From Pandoraea sputorum (GTDB lineage Bacteria > Pseudomonadota > Gammaproteobacteria > Burkholderiales > Burkholderiaceae): DNA of 64,000 nt. Position 1 is the stretch's first letter, and each line of letters opens with the position of its first letter. Shown piece after piece: positions 27,642 to 35,776 of the stretch. The DNA is taken from contig NZ_CP010431.2 of NCBI RefSeq assembly GCF_000814845.2, positions 4,092,001-4,156,000 of the forward strand. Reading direction: 5' to 3'. The notes beneath the pieces were generated by a model. That model worked only from the letters and a program-made list of their open reading frames with translations. It did not search any database and was not told the origin of the DNA. The position numbers and the translations under genes are program-made.

Positions 27642-29477
27642 TTATAGCCAATCAATAAGTTTGTTTTTTCGCAAGATTCCCGCCACGAATGTGAAGGCAA
27701 AGCAGATTGCCGTCGCGATTCCAGAAAGTATTGTTGCTTTAATTGCTGTGTCAATTCTTTCCCATCTTGTCATGTTTAGGCGCGCTTGACCTCGATATGC
27801 TGTTTTTGCATTGCCATAAATGTGAATTTGCCCATTTTGGGCAAAAGAGCCTTTTATGGAGCCGCCGGCAATGGTGATTGATTCTAGTGGAAATAACTCA
27901 ATTTTTTCATTGTTAATTCGAATTGATTTTATTCCGTCTTGAGTGATCCTCGCGCCATCGATTTCTCCATTTTTTGACGATTTCAACAAATTCCGATAGG
28001 AAATTTTGTCGAAATATATATTCCCTCCGGAATTTATTACTTCTATTGCATTTTTACCGTCGACATAATAAATGTTAGGGCTCGTCTCCGGAGTGATAGA
28101 AATAAGAATATCGGAAATGCTCAGCGGGTTGTCAACGCGATAGTTTTGGGGGGTGGAAATTTTAGTAAGTCTGGCGGGGGTGCATGATTTTAATTCTCCT
28201 TTTTTTGCTGAGGACGTTAGATCGAAGTTGTACGTCTCTCCATTTATGACGAATGCGATTTTCTTGCTCTCGGACTGATAATTTCCTGCATCGTTTGCAT
28301 TTAGTAGTATTGATCGAAGAATGAAATCGATTCTATCCTTGGTGTCCGTTAGAGTCAGTCTTGATCCGTCAGGAGCTCCAATTGTCAAGGATGTTGTTTC
28401 TCTGTCCTCTTCATTGTTCTTGAGCCATGCCAAAATTCCATCTTTTCCCGGAGATATCTTTATGTTATTTGATTCATCTTTCGAGAAGTAGATGCTAGAC
28501 CATTTCTCAATGGGATGAATTTTCAGAGATTCTATGTTTTTTACTGTAAATGAATTCTTGTTTGATGACTGTTTTTTTGCTTTTTCCGTGTCATCGCAAC
28601 CCATAAGGAATGTTAGGGATAGATTGTAGTTTTCTTGGCGATCCTGTTTGTTCCAAACTATTAATGGATTGGTGTCGTACAGCGTCGAAGAGATTCGACC
28701 CTCTGTAGATGCGGGATCGAGTAGAAAACCAAATGATTCCGCATTACCATCAATTTCTGATTTCTTGTTTTCGGTGTTTTCTTTTTGCCAATAAAAAAGC
28801 GAAACCTTTCCGTCAGCTACGATGTCGATTTTTGTGTAAGTAGGTTTGTAAAAAATTGTTAGTGCATAAGATACAATCGCAACGGACGATGCTCCAAATG
28901 CGCATGGAACCATCAGTGCAATCGCACTCATTGCGGTTTTCCAATTTTCGCTGAAATTTTTTACGGAAGATTGAATCTGAAGGATTATGATTATGCACCC
29001 GGATAGGGCAACTGATCCTACTAAATTGGCTACGAGACACTCAAGCAAGTTGGTGTTTTTGTGGCTGGAGAAATTTATCGAATAAAGAAAAATATCAATA
29101 GCCATTAACAGGGTGAAAAAATAAACGCTAGAGGAAATAAATATCTCTCTTGCATTGTTATTTTTTCTCGCGAACAAAAAATACACTATCGATGCGATAA
29201 AAAATACTGAAATTAGGCTTGTTGGGATCCAATCTGCGATGTCTGGGATTTTGGCGATGTCATCGCCGTAGATAGACGAGTAGATGGATGCTTCTCCACT
29301 GTTGAGAAGCCCAAATGAATAGGTTTGAAGAAGTGGTCCGTTGCATAGGATGAGGCTTATTCCTATGGCAAGGGATGCTGCATTGAGTGTGGTTTTTATT
29401 AATTGTTTGTTTTTTATCGTATCGAGAATAATATTTTTTAATTTTATAAAAAAATATTTATTGATTATTCTGGTCAT
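27642..29477 (-). CDS. Low-GC multi-spanning membrane protein, prophage cargo
   Basis: 611 residues, unrecognised. The N-terminal third has about five membrane helices (about 31-51, 84-103, 112-134, 144-168, 181-210). A long polar domain (about 211-575) follows, rich in beta-type sequence and in Asn/Lys/Ser, with a segment IRINNEKIELFPLESITIAG. A final helix (about 581-602) ends in KKNKLIDWL-like charge. Codons are A/T-ending, unlike both phage core and host, so it was acquired separately. It has no close Shine-Dalgarno. It lies outside the replication/structural modules, in the slot where phages carry lysogenic conversion or superinfection-exclusion genes. No catalytic motif is visible. Confidence 0.7.
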   Translation of the reverse strand: MTRIINKYFFIKLKNIILDTIKNKQLIKTTLNAASLAIGISLILCNGPLLQTYSFGLLNSGEASIYSSIYGDDIAKIPDIADWIPTSLISVFFIASIVYFLFARKNNNAREIFISSSVYFFTLLMAIDIFLYSINFSSHKNTNLLECLVANLVGSVALSGCIIIILQIQSSVKNFSENWKTAMSAIALMVPCAFGASSVAIVSYALTIFYKPTYTKIDIVADGKVSLFYWQKENTENKKSEIDGNAESFGFLLDPASTEGRISSTLYDTNPLIVWNKQDRQENYNLSLTFLMGCDDTEKAKKQSSNKNSFTVKNIESLKIHPIEKWSSIYFSKDESNNIKISPGKDGILAWLKNNEEDRETTSLTIGAPDGSRLTLTDTKDRIDFILRSILLNANDAGNYQSESKKIAFVINGETYNFDLTSSAKKGELKSCTPARLTKISTPQNYRVDNPLSISDILISITPETSPNIYYVDGKNAIEVINSGGNIYFDKISYRNLLKSSKNGEIDGARITQDGIKSIRINNEKIELFPLESITIAGGSIKGSFAQNGQIHIYGNAKTAYRGQARLNMTRWERIDTAIKATILSGIATAICFAFTFVAGILRKNKLIDWL

Positions 29478-29561
29478 CAGTTTTTGGGGATTGTTTGCGT
29501 GTTTTCTGATTTTAGCAGATGGTGCGCGTCGAGGGTGTGGATTTGTTTGGTGATACTAACG

Positions 29562-29604
29562 TCATTCACAGGGCAGTAAAAATTGCTGACCGACCTGTGA
29601 ATGA
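29562..29604. promoter_or_regulatory. 11-bp inverted repeat upstream of the cargo membrane gene
   Basis: Perfect arms TCATTCACAGG and CCTGTGAATGA with a 21-nt spacer, 85-127 nt upstream of the start at 29477 and between it and the small orphan gene. It could be an operator or a bidirectional terminator; there is no T-run. Confidence 0.4.
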
Positions 29605-29635
29605 TTCAAAATTTTATGTGCGATGTTAGTGGGGA

Positions 29636-29968
29636 TTATCGAACTAATTTAGGTCTGTCGTCCGCCTTCGAGGAGTGCAAAATGTGAAAGGGATCGTTCA
29701 ATGGTTCCGTAGCCACAATTGCCTCGGCAAATGTGGCGAAGTAGATCGCATGATGTGGGTCAACCACAATTGCTCGCCTTATTTCTCTCCTTTCTTCGTC
29801 CCATGCATAGCCCAGAAACTGGTTGTGTATGTGGAGCCACACGACGTAGCCTTTGCGGGGTAATGACAGGGGCGGTGTGGGCTGAAATCCTTCACCTCCG
29901 CTTTGTCCGCAACCTCCTGTTCTGCTGCCACCCTGTGGTCGAACGCGCTCCTCATTTGTCTTTCGCAT
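29636..29968 (-). CDS. Small orphan-family protein, prophage copy
   Basis: 110 residues. The first 37 are Gly/Arg-rich and variable; the rest (RKGYVVWLHIHNQFLGYAWDEE ... HAIYFATFAEAIVA ... LHSSKADDRPKL) aligns almost end to end with the protein at 33434-33754 outside the prophage. Conserved points are GYVVW, LG.AW.E, HAIYF.TFA.A and LHS...RPKL. The core is a compact alpha/beta domain of about 70 residues. Function unknown. Confidence 0.65.
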   Translation of the reverse strand: MRKTNEERVRPQGGSRTGGCGQSGGEGFQPTPPLSLPRKGYVVWLHIHNQFLGYAWDEERREIRRAIVVDPHHAIYFATFAEAIVATEPLNDPFHILHSSKADDRPKLVR

Positions 29969-30194
29969 ATCTCGTCCATGAAACCGTTAAGTTGGGGGGG
30001 GGCACATCCATCATGGCAGCCGCTCTGGCACCTGCGTATCAGATACTTCCGAGAAATTTCTCGTCTGACGGGCCGCAGCGCTGGAACTCCAAAAGTGGAG
30101 ACTCGTTTCGTAAGGTCTGGCGCCTTTTTTGATAACTATTGATAAACGTGCTAGAGTGACCGCCAACCCAGCCAACTCCAACCGGAGGAAAACC

Positions 30195-30452
30195 ATGATC
30201 AGTGCTGAACTCGGCCGCTCGCTTGAGGAGTACGTCGCCGAACTCGTGAAGAGGGGCCGTTATGGATCGAAGAGTGAGGTGTTGCGTGAGGGGGTCCGTC
30301 TGATTCAGGATCGCGAGTCGCAGCTTGCTGCGCTCGATGCGATGGTTGAGAAGGGCATCGCAGATGCAGCAGCAGGAAAGGGCCAACCGGCCGCCGATGT
30401 GTTCGACCGCCTTGAGAAGAAGTATCAGGCAAAGGTGGACGAAGAGGGATGA
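30195..30452 (+). CDS. parD: ParD-family antitoxin
   Basis: 85 residues from ATG 30195 with CGGAGGAAAA just upstream. The ribbon-helix-helix N-terminus (MISAELGRSLEEYVAELVKR, then GSKSEVLREGVRLIQDRE) is typical of ParD antitoxins, which bind their own promoter and block the toxin through the acidic C-terminal tail (DRLEKKYQAKVDEEG). It overlaps the toxin gene by 4 nt (ATGA). Located near the right end of the prophage. Confidence 0.9.
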   Translation: MISAELGRSLEEYVAELVKRGRYGSKSEVLREGVRLIQDRESQLAALDAMVEKGIADAAAGKGQPAADVFDRLEKKYQAKVDEEG

Positions 30453-30748
30453 TCGTTCACTTATTACCCGAAGCCATCGTAGACCTCGAGAACGTCGGTG
30501 ATTACATCGCGCTGGACAATCCGCGTCGTGCCGTAACATTCATTCAGGAACTGCGGGACAAGTGTTTGAGCCTCGCAGACATGCCGTACGCGTTCCCCAT
30601 CGTGCCGCGCTATGAGCGATTCGGCATTCGCCATCGCATCTACGGCAACTACCAAATTTTCTATCGCGTGGTCGAGTCGGACGAGCGCATCGACATCGTT
30701 CACATCCTGCACAGTGCACGAAATTACGCGGCGATTCTGTTTCCCTGA
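30449..30748 (+). CDS. parE: ParE/RelE-family toxin
   Basis: 99 residues, MIVHLLPEAIVDLENVGDYIALDNP, with the RelE/ParE fold pattern: N-terminal helices, then IVPRYERFGIRHRIYGNYQIFYRV and IDIVHILHSARNY. ParE toxins inhibit DNA gyrase and RelE-type toxins cleave mRNA; the ParD partner favours the ParE branch. The 4-nt overlap with the antitoxin ensures coupled translation. As prophage cargo it would act to stabilise the element or in anti-phage competition. Confidence 0.9.
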   Translation: MIVHLLPEAIVDLENVGDYIALDNPRRAVTFIQELRDKCLSLADMPYAFPIVPRYERFGIRHRIYGNYQIFYRVVESDERIDIVHILHSARNYAAILFP

Positions 30749-31115
30749 TGGCATTCGTTGGAGTGCCGAGGACGGCTAAGTGGCGCGGCGAGTGCCTTCA
30801 ACCGCTCCCTAAACATTCCCCAACAATCCGTCTGAATCACACCGCCCCGAGCCGCATTCCCACGTAAATCTGCACGCGGACGACGATTAGGGCGCTGACG
30901 TCCGGGAGCCTAGTCAATCAAGGCTCCGGACCCGACCTCAAACGATGATTTAGGATCAGGGAATCGCGGGTGTGTCATGCTAAAACACTGGTTACACCGC
31001 TCCGCAAACGGGCTCGTCACCTAGAAACCATAAGGGTTCCCGAGGGATGGTTAGTTACCGTTTGCGAAGCGCCACGAGATCGTAACTTTCTGATTTTTAG
31101 ACAGTTCGTCGCATC
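30749..31115. other. Non-coding right end of prophage
   Basis: 367 bp between the toxin gene and attR without a supported gene. It holds a hairpin at 30901-30930 (arms TCCGG(G)AGCCT/AGGCTCCGGA, one bulged G, 9-nt loop). The stretch next to attR (31000-31115) is where integrase arm sites would be expected; I could not identify them. Confidence 0.5.
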
Positions 31116-31170
31116 CTCAAAATCCCCCGCCGCAAGGCGTGCCGGTTCGATTCCGGCCCTGGGCACCACA
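31116..31170 (+). repeat. attR: 55-bp direct repeat (displaced tRNA-Leu 3' end)
   Basis: Identical to 17522-17576. It carries the anticodon-loop-to-CCA portion of tRNA-Leu without the 5' half, as left by integration into the tRNA gene. Confidence 0.95.
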
Positions 31171-31250
31171 AGACTTGTCTCCAGCGGTGCTTTCCCTCGG
31201 TTTGGCGTAATTCTGGCGTAATGGCGCAGTCATTCGGCCCGTCTGACGGC

Positions 31251-32885
31251 TCAGTCCCGTTCCCGCGCTACATTCACCGAACCCGACATCTCGTCGACCA
31301 CGACAATCTTCTCCAGCGCATGCCGGTCCCGGGACATGTGGTAGTACCGCTTCATCCTGCCGTGAATGTCGCGAGCCGACAGAACGTGCGTTCCGTCGAT
31401 GGCGACGTCCTTTGCTTTGCGGATGTCCGGTGCTTTTGCATAGAAGTCCCGTCTCACCCCATCGATGACCGGCATGGCATTTGTGAGTACGCGACGCGTT
31501 TCCGGCGTCATCTCCGATTGCAACGTCGTATCCACTTCACGGGGAGAGGGGCCGAGCGCGTGAGACGGCAATTGTCCGGCCGTCGGACGCGCGCGCATCA
31601 GCCCGCTTGCCATCCCCAAGGTTGCGCGTCGCGCTGACGGCAGTACCAGATTCAGCTTGTTCAGCGTACTGATCCATTTTTGCCCTTCACCGGAATTCCC
31701 CGCGGGGTTTAAGTCGGCGTGGTGCGTCGCCACGACAAGATTCGCATGCCGGTAAAGACTGCCGAAAATGCCTCCGTCGACGCCCGTCTTTCCACCGAAC
31801 GCGTTTTTCCTGAACTGCGCCTCCGACTCTTCGTAACTGCCGCTGATGTCGTTCGAGCATCGAACATAGTCTGCGACTAAGGCAGGCAAGATTTGCTTGC
31901 GTGTACCGTGGATCGCATCCACCTGCAGGCCACCGCTGCGAAACACTGCAGCAACATTCGCCATGTCCTCCGTGTTCACCATCACCGCGCAGGCCCTGCA
32001 ATAGCTAAGAAAGGCGTCCTCGGAAAGCGCTCGCCTGCATGACACGGAGAACTCGGGCGTCAGTCCACCGGCACGTGTCGAGTTGGCATCGACGACGGCC
32101 TTGCCGTGTTTGCGCATCGCATAGGTCGTCAGACTATCGTCATCCACAAAGCCCGAGGCATCCAGCGTCGCCAGCAATCGCCGGTTGCAACTCTGCGCCT
32201 GGTCAGGCGGACAGAAGTCGAACTCTCCGATAGCCATGGCTTCATTGACGGTCAGCCCCGGATTTCTCGTCAACGACTTCATCATCTCCAGGAAACCATC
32301 GAACGGATCGCTGCCCGGCGGTGTGTGAATCTCAATCAGCATCCACGTTGCCAACGCGCCGATGTTCACACTCGAATTGAACGGACGGCCGTCAGGTGCA
32401 AGCGTGGCATCGTTATAGGGAAGCGCCGATGCTTGCATACCGACGTATCGACCGTAGCGCTCAGGCTGACCGCCCATCAACTGAATCGCCAGCGCCATCG
32501 CCACCGGCTTCGACATGCTCTGCTGCGAAAATCGGTGATGCATATCGCCAACACTGACGATCTTTCCGGTGCGCGTGTCCATCACAGAAATAGCGCGCTT
32601 CTCGGTGCGCGGATTCGTGCCGGGAATACCCTGAACGGGACGCCCTTTGCCGACGGGCGAAGCGCGCGAACGAATGACTTCGCCCAGCAGCGCGGCATCC
32701 ACGACATACGGTTTCCGATAGACCGCCGAAGGCGAGATGCCCTTTCGCGCCCCCTCACTCACGTTCCGAATGTGCAACAGGTCAGCGGCCATCACGCGAC
32801 CGACAGCATCCGCCTGACAGGGTTGAGGATGCGCAGAAACAACTTCATCCACGGAAATACGTGGGGAAAAAGACAGAATTTTCAT
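31251..32885 (-). CDS. Large glutaminase-fold protein with N- and C-terminal extensions
   Basis: 544 residues from ATG 32885. The middle third aligns with serine-dependent glutaminases: FSQQSMSK (nucleophile S123, K126), NSSVNIGAL (cf. NPFINAGAL), IGEFDFC (cf. RSEFE), SCNRRLLATLDASGF, LSYCRACAVMVNTEDMA, ISGSYEES and GGKTGVDGGIFG (cf. AKSGVGGGI). All residue positions known to bind glutamine in bacterial GlsA appear to have counterparts. Housekeeping glutaminases are about 305 residues; this has about 90 extra at the N-terminus and over 100 at the C-terminus (to SGSVNVARERD). No signal peptide is evident. It may be a secreted effector, since protein- or host-glutamine deamidation is a known toxin strategy, but that is inference. 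Confidence 0.7.
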   Translation of the reverse strand: MKILSFSPRISVDEVVSAHPQPCQADAVGRVMAADLLHIRNVSEGARKGISPSAVYRKPYVVDAALLGEVIRSRASPVGKGRPVQGIPGTNPRTEKRAISVMDTRTGKIVSVGDMHHRFSQQSMSKPVAMALAIQLMGGQPERYGRYVGMQASALPYNDATLAPDGRPFNSSVNIGALATWMLIEIHTPPGSDPFDGFLEMMKSLTRNPGLTVNEAMAIGEFDFCPPDQAQSCNRRLLATLDASGFVDDDSLTTYAMRKHGKAVVDANSTRAGGLTPEFSVSCRRALSEDAFLSYCRACAVMVNTEDMANVAAVFRSGGLQVDAIHGTRKQILPALVADYVRCSNDISGSYEESEAQFRKNAFGGKTGVDGGIFGSLYRHANLVVATHHADLNPAGNSGEGQKWISTLNKLNLVLPSARRATLGMASGLMRARPTAGQLPSHALGPSPREVDTTLQSEMTPETRRVLTNAMPVIDGVRRDFYAKAPDIRKAKDVAIDGTHVLSARDIHGRMKRYYHMSRDRHALEKIVVVDEMSGSVNVARERD

Positions 32886-33433
32886 GATGCGACGACTTTC
32901 GTGAACTCGGAGATATCTGGTCTCAACCTGTTCGATGACCCTATTTCTCTCAGAGCTTCGCCTTGCGGCAAGATCGCCGTGTGTCCCCGCCGTCATTGCA
33001 ACGGCTTCGGCATTTCGAGAAGAGCATCCCTAAACGATGTTTTATTTCCTCTAGGCTATACGCACAACGAGGAAAGCCGATTCTATGATTCGCTCATTGC
33101 ACACCTCAGGTGACACCTCATCGGGTCCGTTCGTTACGGCTCGGCAATCAGACCGCGATCTCCTTAACATCGCGTAATTTCCGAATCGGTTGATGCCGCA
33201 GAAAACTCGCGTCGAACTCTGCTCAGTGCCCGTCGGATCCCTCGCGCCGCGCGGAATACCGCGTAGCACATGGATCGACGCGCTCACTACGTTTTCACAT
33301 TCAATTGGGAAAAGCGCCGAAGTCCTACGCGTGACAGCGATCGGGCAGAAGGATTCGGACGATGCTGAAACTCACGTCACTTCACGCCTGCCATCATGAA
33401 AACACCCTAACCGTACATTTATGGGAGACCTTC
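32886..33433. other. 548-bp intergenic region
   Basis: Spacer between the divergent glutaminase-like gene and the small orphan gene. Short open frames here lack ribosome sites and sensible composition. I see no repeat, RNA or clear promoter. Confidence 0.4.
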
Positions 33434-33754
33434 ATGAACGCTTCTAAAGACGCGAAGACCGAGAAGAGCTGCGACGTCGTTAAGAAGAATCGCAAGCGCT
33501 GCAAAACACTGAGCGTGCCGAAATCGTTAGCTCGGCAAGGTTACGTAGTTTGGTTTTACGAGCACGGGGAATACTTGGGATTGGCGTGGAACGAAACGGC
33601 TTCGGAAATTGAAAAAGCGCACGTCACCGACGACGATCACGCGATCTACTTCGAAACGTTCGCGCAAGCCGCAGTGGCGTGCGACAAGTTCGTCAGTCCC
33701 TGCCGCGTGCTCCATTCGCTCGGCCCCGGCAAGCGGCCGAAACTCATGGGTTAA
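33434..33754 (+). CDS. Small orphan-family protein, chromosomal copy
   Basis: 106 residues from ATG 33434, with GGGAG upstream. A Lys-rich N-terminus (MNASKDAKTEKSCDVVKKNR) precedes a domain RQGYVVWFYEHGEYLGLAWNE ... HAIYFETFAQAAVACD ... LHSLGPGKRPKL that matches the prophage protein at 29636-29968. It is 2.3 kb beyond attR, hence outside the element. Function unknown; no catalytic motif is obvious. Confidence 0.68.
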   Translation: MNASKDAKTEKSCDVVKKNRKRCKTLSVPKSLARQGYVVWFYEHGEYLGLAWNETASEIEKAHVTDDDHAIYFETFAQAAVACDKFVSPCRVLHSLGPGKRPKLMG

Positions 33755-33898
33755 TCGCCGCGGACGGCCCACCGTTCGTGGCGGGCCGCCCGAGTCGGCA
33801 GACGATCTGAAAAACGTTGCGCGGACGACCGCCTCAGCATCGGCGAGCACACCGTTTCGGCGACAATCTCGCTGTTTGGGTGCGCGTCCGCTCGGCGA

Positions 33899-34486
33899 CT
33901 ACGTAGGGCTGATCTTCGAGAGAAAGTGCGTCGCAGCGACAAGCGCTGTGCCGACCGTCACGATGGTGCCGATCAGTCGCCAGGTGAGCGCGTGTAGTTC
34001 GCGGTGTAACCCGGCGCCCAGCGCATGCATGTCCGATCTGACCGACGCGATCTCACCTGCAATTTCGCTGCGCACTTTGCCGAACTCCTGATGCATCTCT
34101 CGGCGCAATTCCCCAAACCCCTGATGCATCTCCTGACGCACCTTTCCGAACTCCTGACGCACATTTCCGAACTCCTGATGCATCTCCTGACGCACATTTC
34201 CGAACTCCTGATGCATCTCCTGACGCACCTTTCCGAACTCCTGATGCATCTCACTTCTGAGCCCGCCAACTTCACGATGCGTTTCGGCACGAACCGTGCC
34301 GAACTCCCTCGCGAGATCTTCCTTGGTTGCCAAGGTCGGTAGCACCGCCTCGACAGACGCAATTCTTTCATGCAACCGCATCTCATCGTGCTTATGCCGG
34401 GCATCCGCGTGCCCTACTTTGAACCGTGTAATACGTGAATCAATTTTCCGGAGTGTTCCCATCTTCATCTGCACCCTCTGCCGCAT
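33899..34486 (-). CDS. Coiled-coil protein with 11-residue repeats and C-terminal membrane anchor
   Basis: 195 residues from ATG 34486 (GGTGAGGG just upstream). Residues 77-139 repeat the unit RQEMHQEFGNV/K five or six times, with one 7-residue unit (RQEFGKV) inserted. This hendecad/heptad mix forms a long right-handed or straight coiled coil. A single membrane helix (about 169-189, WRLIGTIVTVGTALVAATHFL) ends the protein. The plan resembles DUF1640/CCDC90-like proteins that assemble as trimeric stalks anchored by the tail. The number of DNA repeats could vary between strains. Confidence 0.72.
   Translation of the reverse strand: MRQRVQMKMGTLRKIDSRITRFKVGHADARHKHDEMRLHERIASVEAVLPTLATKEDLAREFGTVRAETHREVGGLRSEMHQEFGKVRQEMHQEFGNVRQEMHQEFGNVRQEFGKVRQEMHQGFGELRREMHQEFGKVRSEIAGEIASVRSDMHALGAGLHRELHALTWRLIGTIVTVGTALVAATHFLSKISPT
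34070..34258 (-). repeat. In-frame tandem 33-bp repeats
   Basis: Near-identical units containing CTCCTGATGCATCTCCTG on the plus strand, coding for the 11-residue coiled-coil repeats. One 21-bp unit interrupts the array. Confidence 0.8.
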
Positions 34487-34648
34487 CGACGCCCTCACCT
34501 CGCAGGCGTCGACACGTTGGATAAACGATGTGCAGTGAAGGCGCTTTCGTGCGAAATATGCGGCTTTTTTGCGATCGTCCGGCTTCGCTGCGCTCGCGCC
34601 CGTCACTGCATGAGAACCACTCTATCCCGCAGCGCTGTGCTTTCGGTT

Positions 34649-35776
34649 CTACGTAGTCTCCGACACAGGTGCAGCGAGATGAGCGACGATCTCCTGCGCC
34701 GTCGCCCGCGCGCTGCGCATGACGCCGATTAGCGTCGCCGACGCATACCCCGTCCACTCGCCGTAGCCAACCAGCCATAGTCTGGGTTCATCGACGCTCC
34801 TCGTCCCGGCGACGCGAATCCGCCCGTCAGCCTGCGCAATGCCCAAGCCGCGCAAATGACCCAGCGAAGGCCGAAATCCGGTGCACCAGATGACGACATC
34901 GACCGGCGTATGCGTCCCATCTTCCCAGACGACACCGTCCTCGACGAATCTTGCGAACGGACGCACGGCGCGCAGCACCCCACGCGAGCGCGCCTCAAGC
35001 ACCGACGGGACCATGACGATGTGTCCGAGCCCGCTATCGGGATACGGGTCCGGCAAGCCTTGCTGCACAGCCTGCCAGCGTGCCGTTGCGCGTTCGAACA
35101 GCACGCGTCCGTCGACGTCGTCCGGCAAGTAAGACGGCGGACTTAGCGTGACCCAGGTCGCGTCGCTCACCCGCGACACTTCGGCATAGATCTGCGCGCC
35201 CGAATTGCCACCACCGACGACCAGCACGCGCCGCCCGTGCAGCCCCTGCGCCCCCGCGTATTCGGCCGAATGCATCTGAAGCCCGCCGAACGCATCCTGC
35301 CCCGGATAGGACGGCACGTACGGCGAACGCCACGACCCCGTCGCGCTGATGACCGTACGGGCCAGCCAGTCGCCGCGATCGGTACTCACCCGCAATCCGT
35401 CTGCCTGTGCGACAACGTCCTTCACACTTACGGGACGCATCACCGGCACCTCATAACGCGCTTCGTACTCACGTAAATACGTCACGACCGCGTCGCGCGA
35501 CGGGTAATGCGTCTCGCCGCCGCGCATCGGCCACCCCGGCAATGATGACCATTGTGCAGGCGAAAAAAGTTGCAGCGACGGCCACGCCCGTTGCCATGCG
35601 CCACCCGCAGTCGGCTGATCGTCCAGCACCTGATAGTTCACGCGCCATCGACGCAGGAAATACGCCGTCGCCAGCGCCGATTGCCCGCCACCGATCACAA
35701 GCGTATCGACGTGTCTCGTTGAGGATGACGAAGGCAAGGACGACGAAGGCGGCGATGCCGTGTCTTGCACGCTCAT
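34649..35776 (-). CDS. ArsO-like FAD/NAD(P)-dependent flavoprotein monooxygenase
   Basis: 375 residues with two dinucleotide-binding motifs, [12 protein letters not shown] (about 27-38) for FAD and [12 protein letters not shown] (about 185-196) for NADPH. In between lie [23 protein letters not shown] and a late ATG-type motif ([12 protein letters not shown]). The pattern matches the flavin monooxygenase/thioredoxin-reductase-like group often named ArsO or 'NAD(P)-binding domain-containing protein'. The substrate is unknown; no arsenic genes are near, so an arsenic role is not supported. Its start overlaps the stop of the AraC regulator by 4 nt, so both are one transcript. Confidence 0.78.
   Translation of the reverse strand: MSVQDTASPPSSSLPSSSSTRHVDTLVIGGGQSALATAYFLRRWRVNYQVLDDQPTAGGAWQRAWPSLQLFSPAQWSSLPGWPMRGGETHYPSRDAVVTYLREYEARYEVPVMRPVSVKDVVAQADGLRVSTDRGDWLARTVISATGSWRSPYVPSYPGQDAFGGLQMHSAEYAGAQGLHGRRVLVVGGGNSGAQIYAEVSRVSDATWVTLSPPSYLPDDVDGRVLFERATARWQAVQQGLPDPYPDSGLGHIVMVPSVLEARSRGVLRAVRPFARFVEDGVVWEDGTHTPVDVVIWCTGFRPSLGHLRGLGIAQADGRIRVAGTRSVDEPRLWLVGYGEWTGYASATLIGVMRSARATAQEIVAHLAAPVSETT

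Larger units (their letters stand above)
17522..31170. mobile_element. Integrated filamentous phage (inovirus prophage) with cargo
   Basis: Bounded by identical 55-bp direct repeats (17522-17576 and 31116-31170), giving a circular unit of 13,594 bp. It sits in the 3' end of tRNA-Leu, with the integrase gene next to the left repeat. Gene order on the minus strand from the repressor is: gV-position protein, three small proteins, major coat, small membrane proteins, pIII-like, pVI-like, Zot/pI, secretin, then HUH Rep, a DUF4224 protein and integrase. This matches inovirus modules, with its own secretin as in Ff. The right third carries cargo (membrane protein, orphan protein, ParDE). GC content is visibly lower than the flanks, lowest at 27640-29480. 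All core genes look intact, so it may be able to excise and replicate. Confidence 0.93.

Noticed and set aside
17490..31170. A second functional tRNA-Leu at the right repeat (31116-31170)
   Set aside because: Only the 3' portion is present; the 5' half and anticodon stem partner are missing, as expected for attR.
32106..33113. A 335-codon plus-strand frame opposite the glutaminase-like gene
   Set aside because: Minus-strand protein has full family motifs; this frame has none.
34070..34258. CRISPR-like array
   Set aside because: Units are contiguous 33-bp coding repeats without unique spacers, encoding a coiled coil in frame.
34649..35776. An arsenic-resistance island around the ArsO-like gene
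   Set aside because: No arsR, arsC, arsB/acr3 or arsH-like gene is near; only the flavoprotein and its AraC regulator are present.
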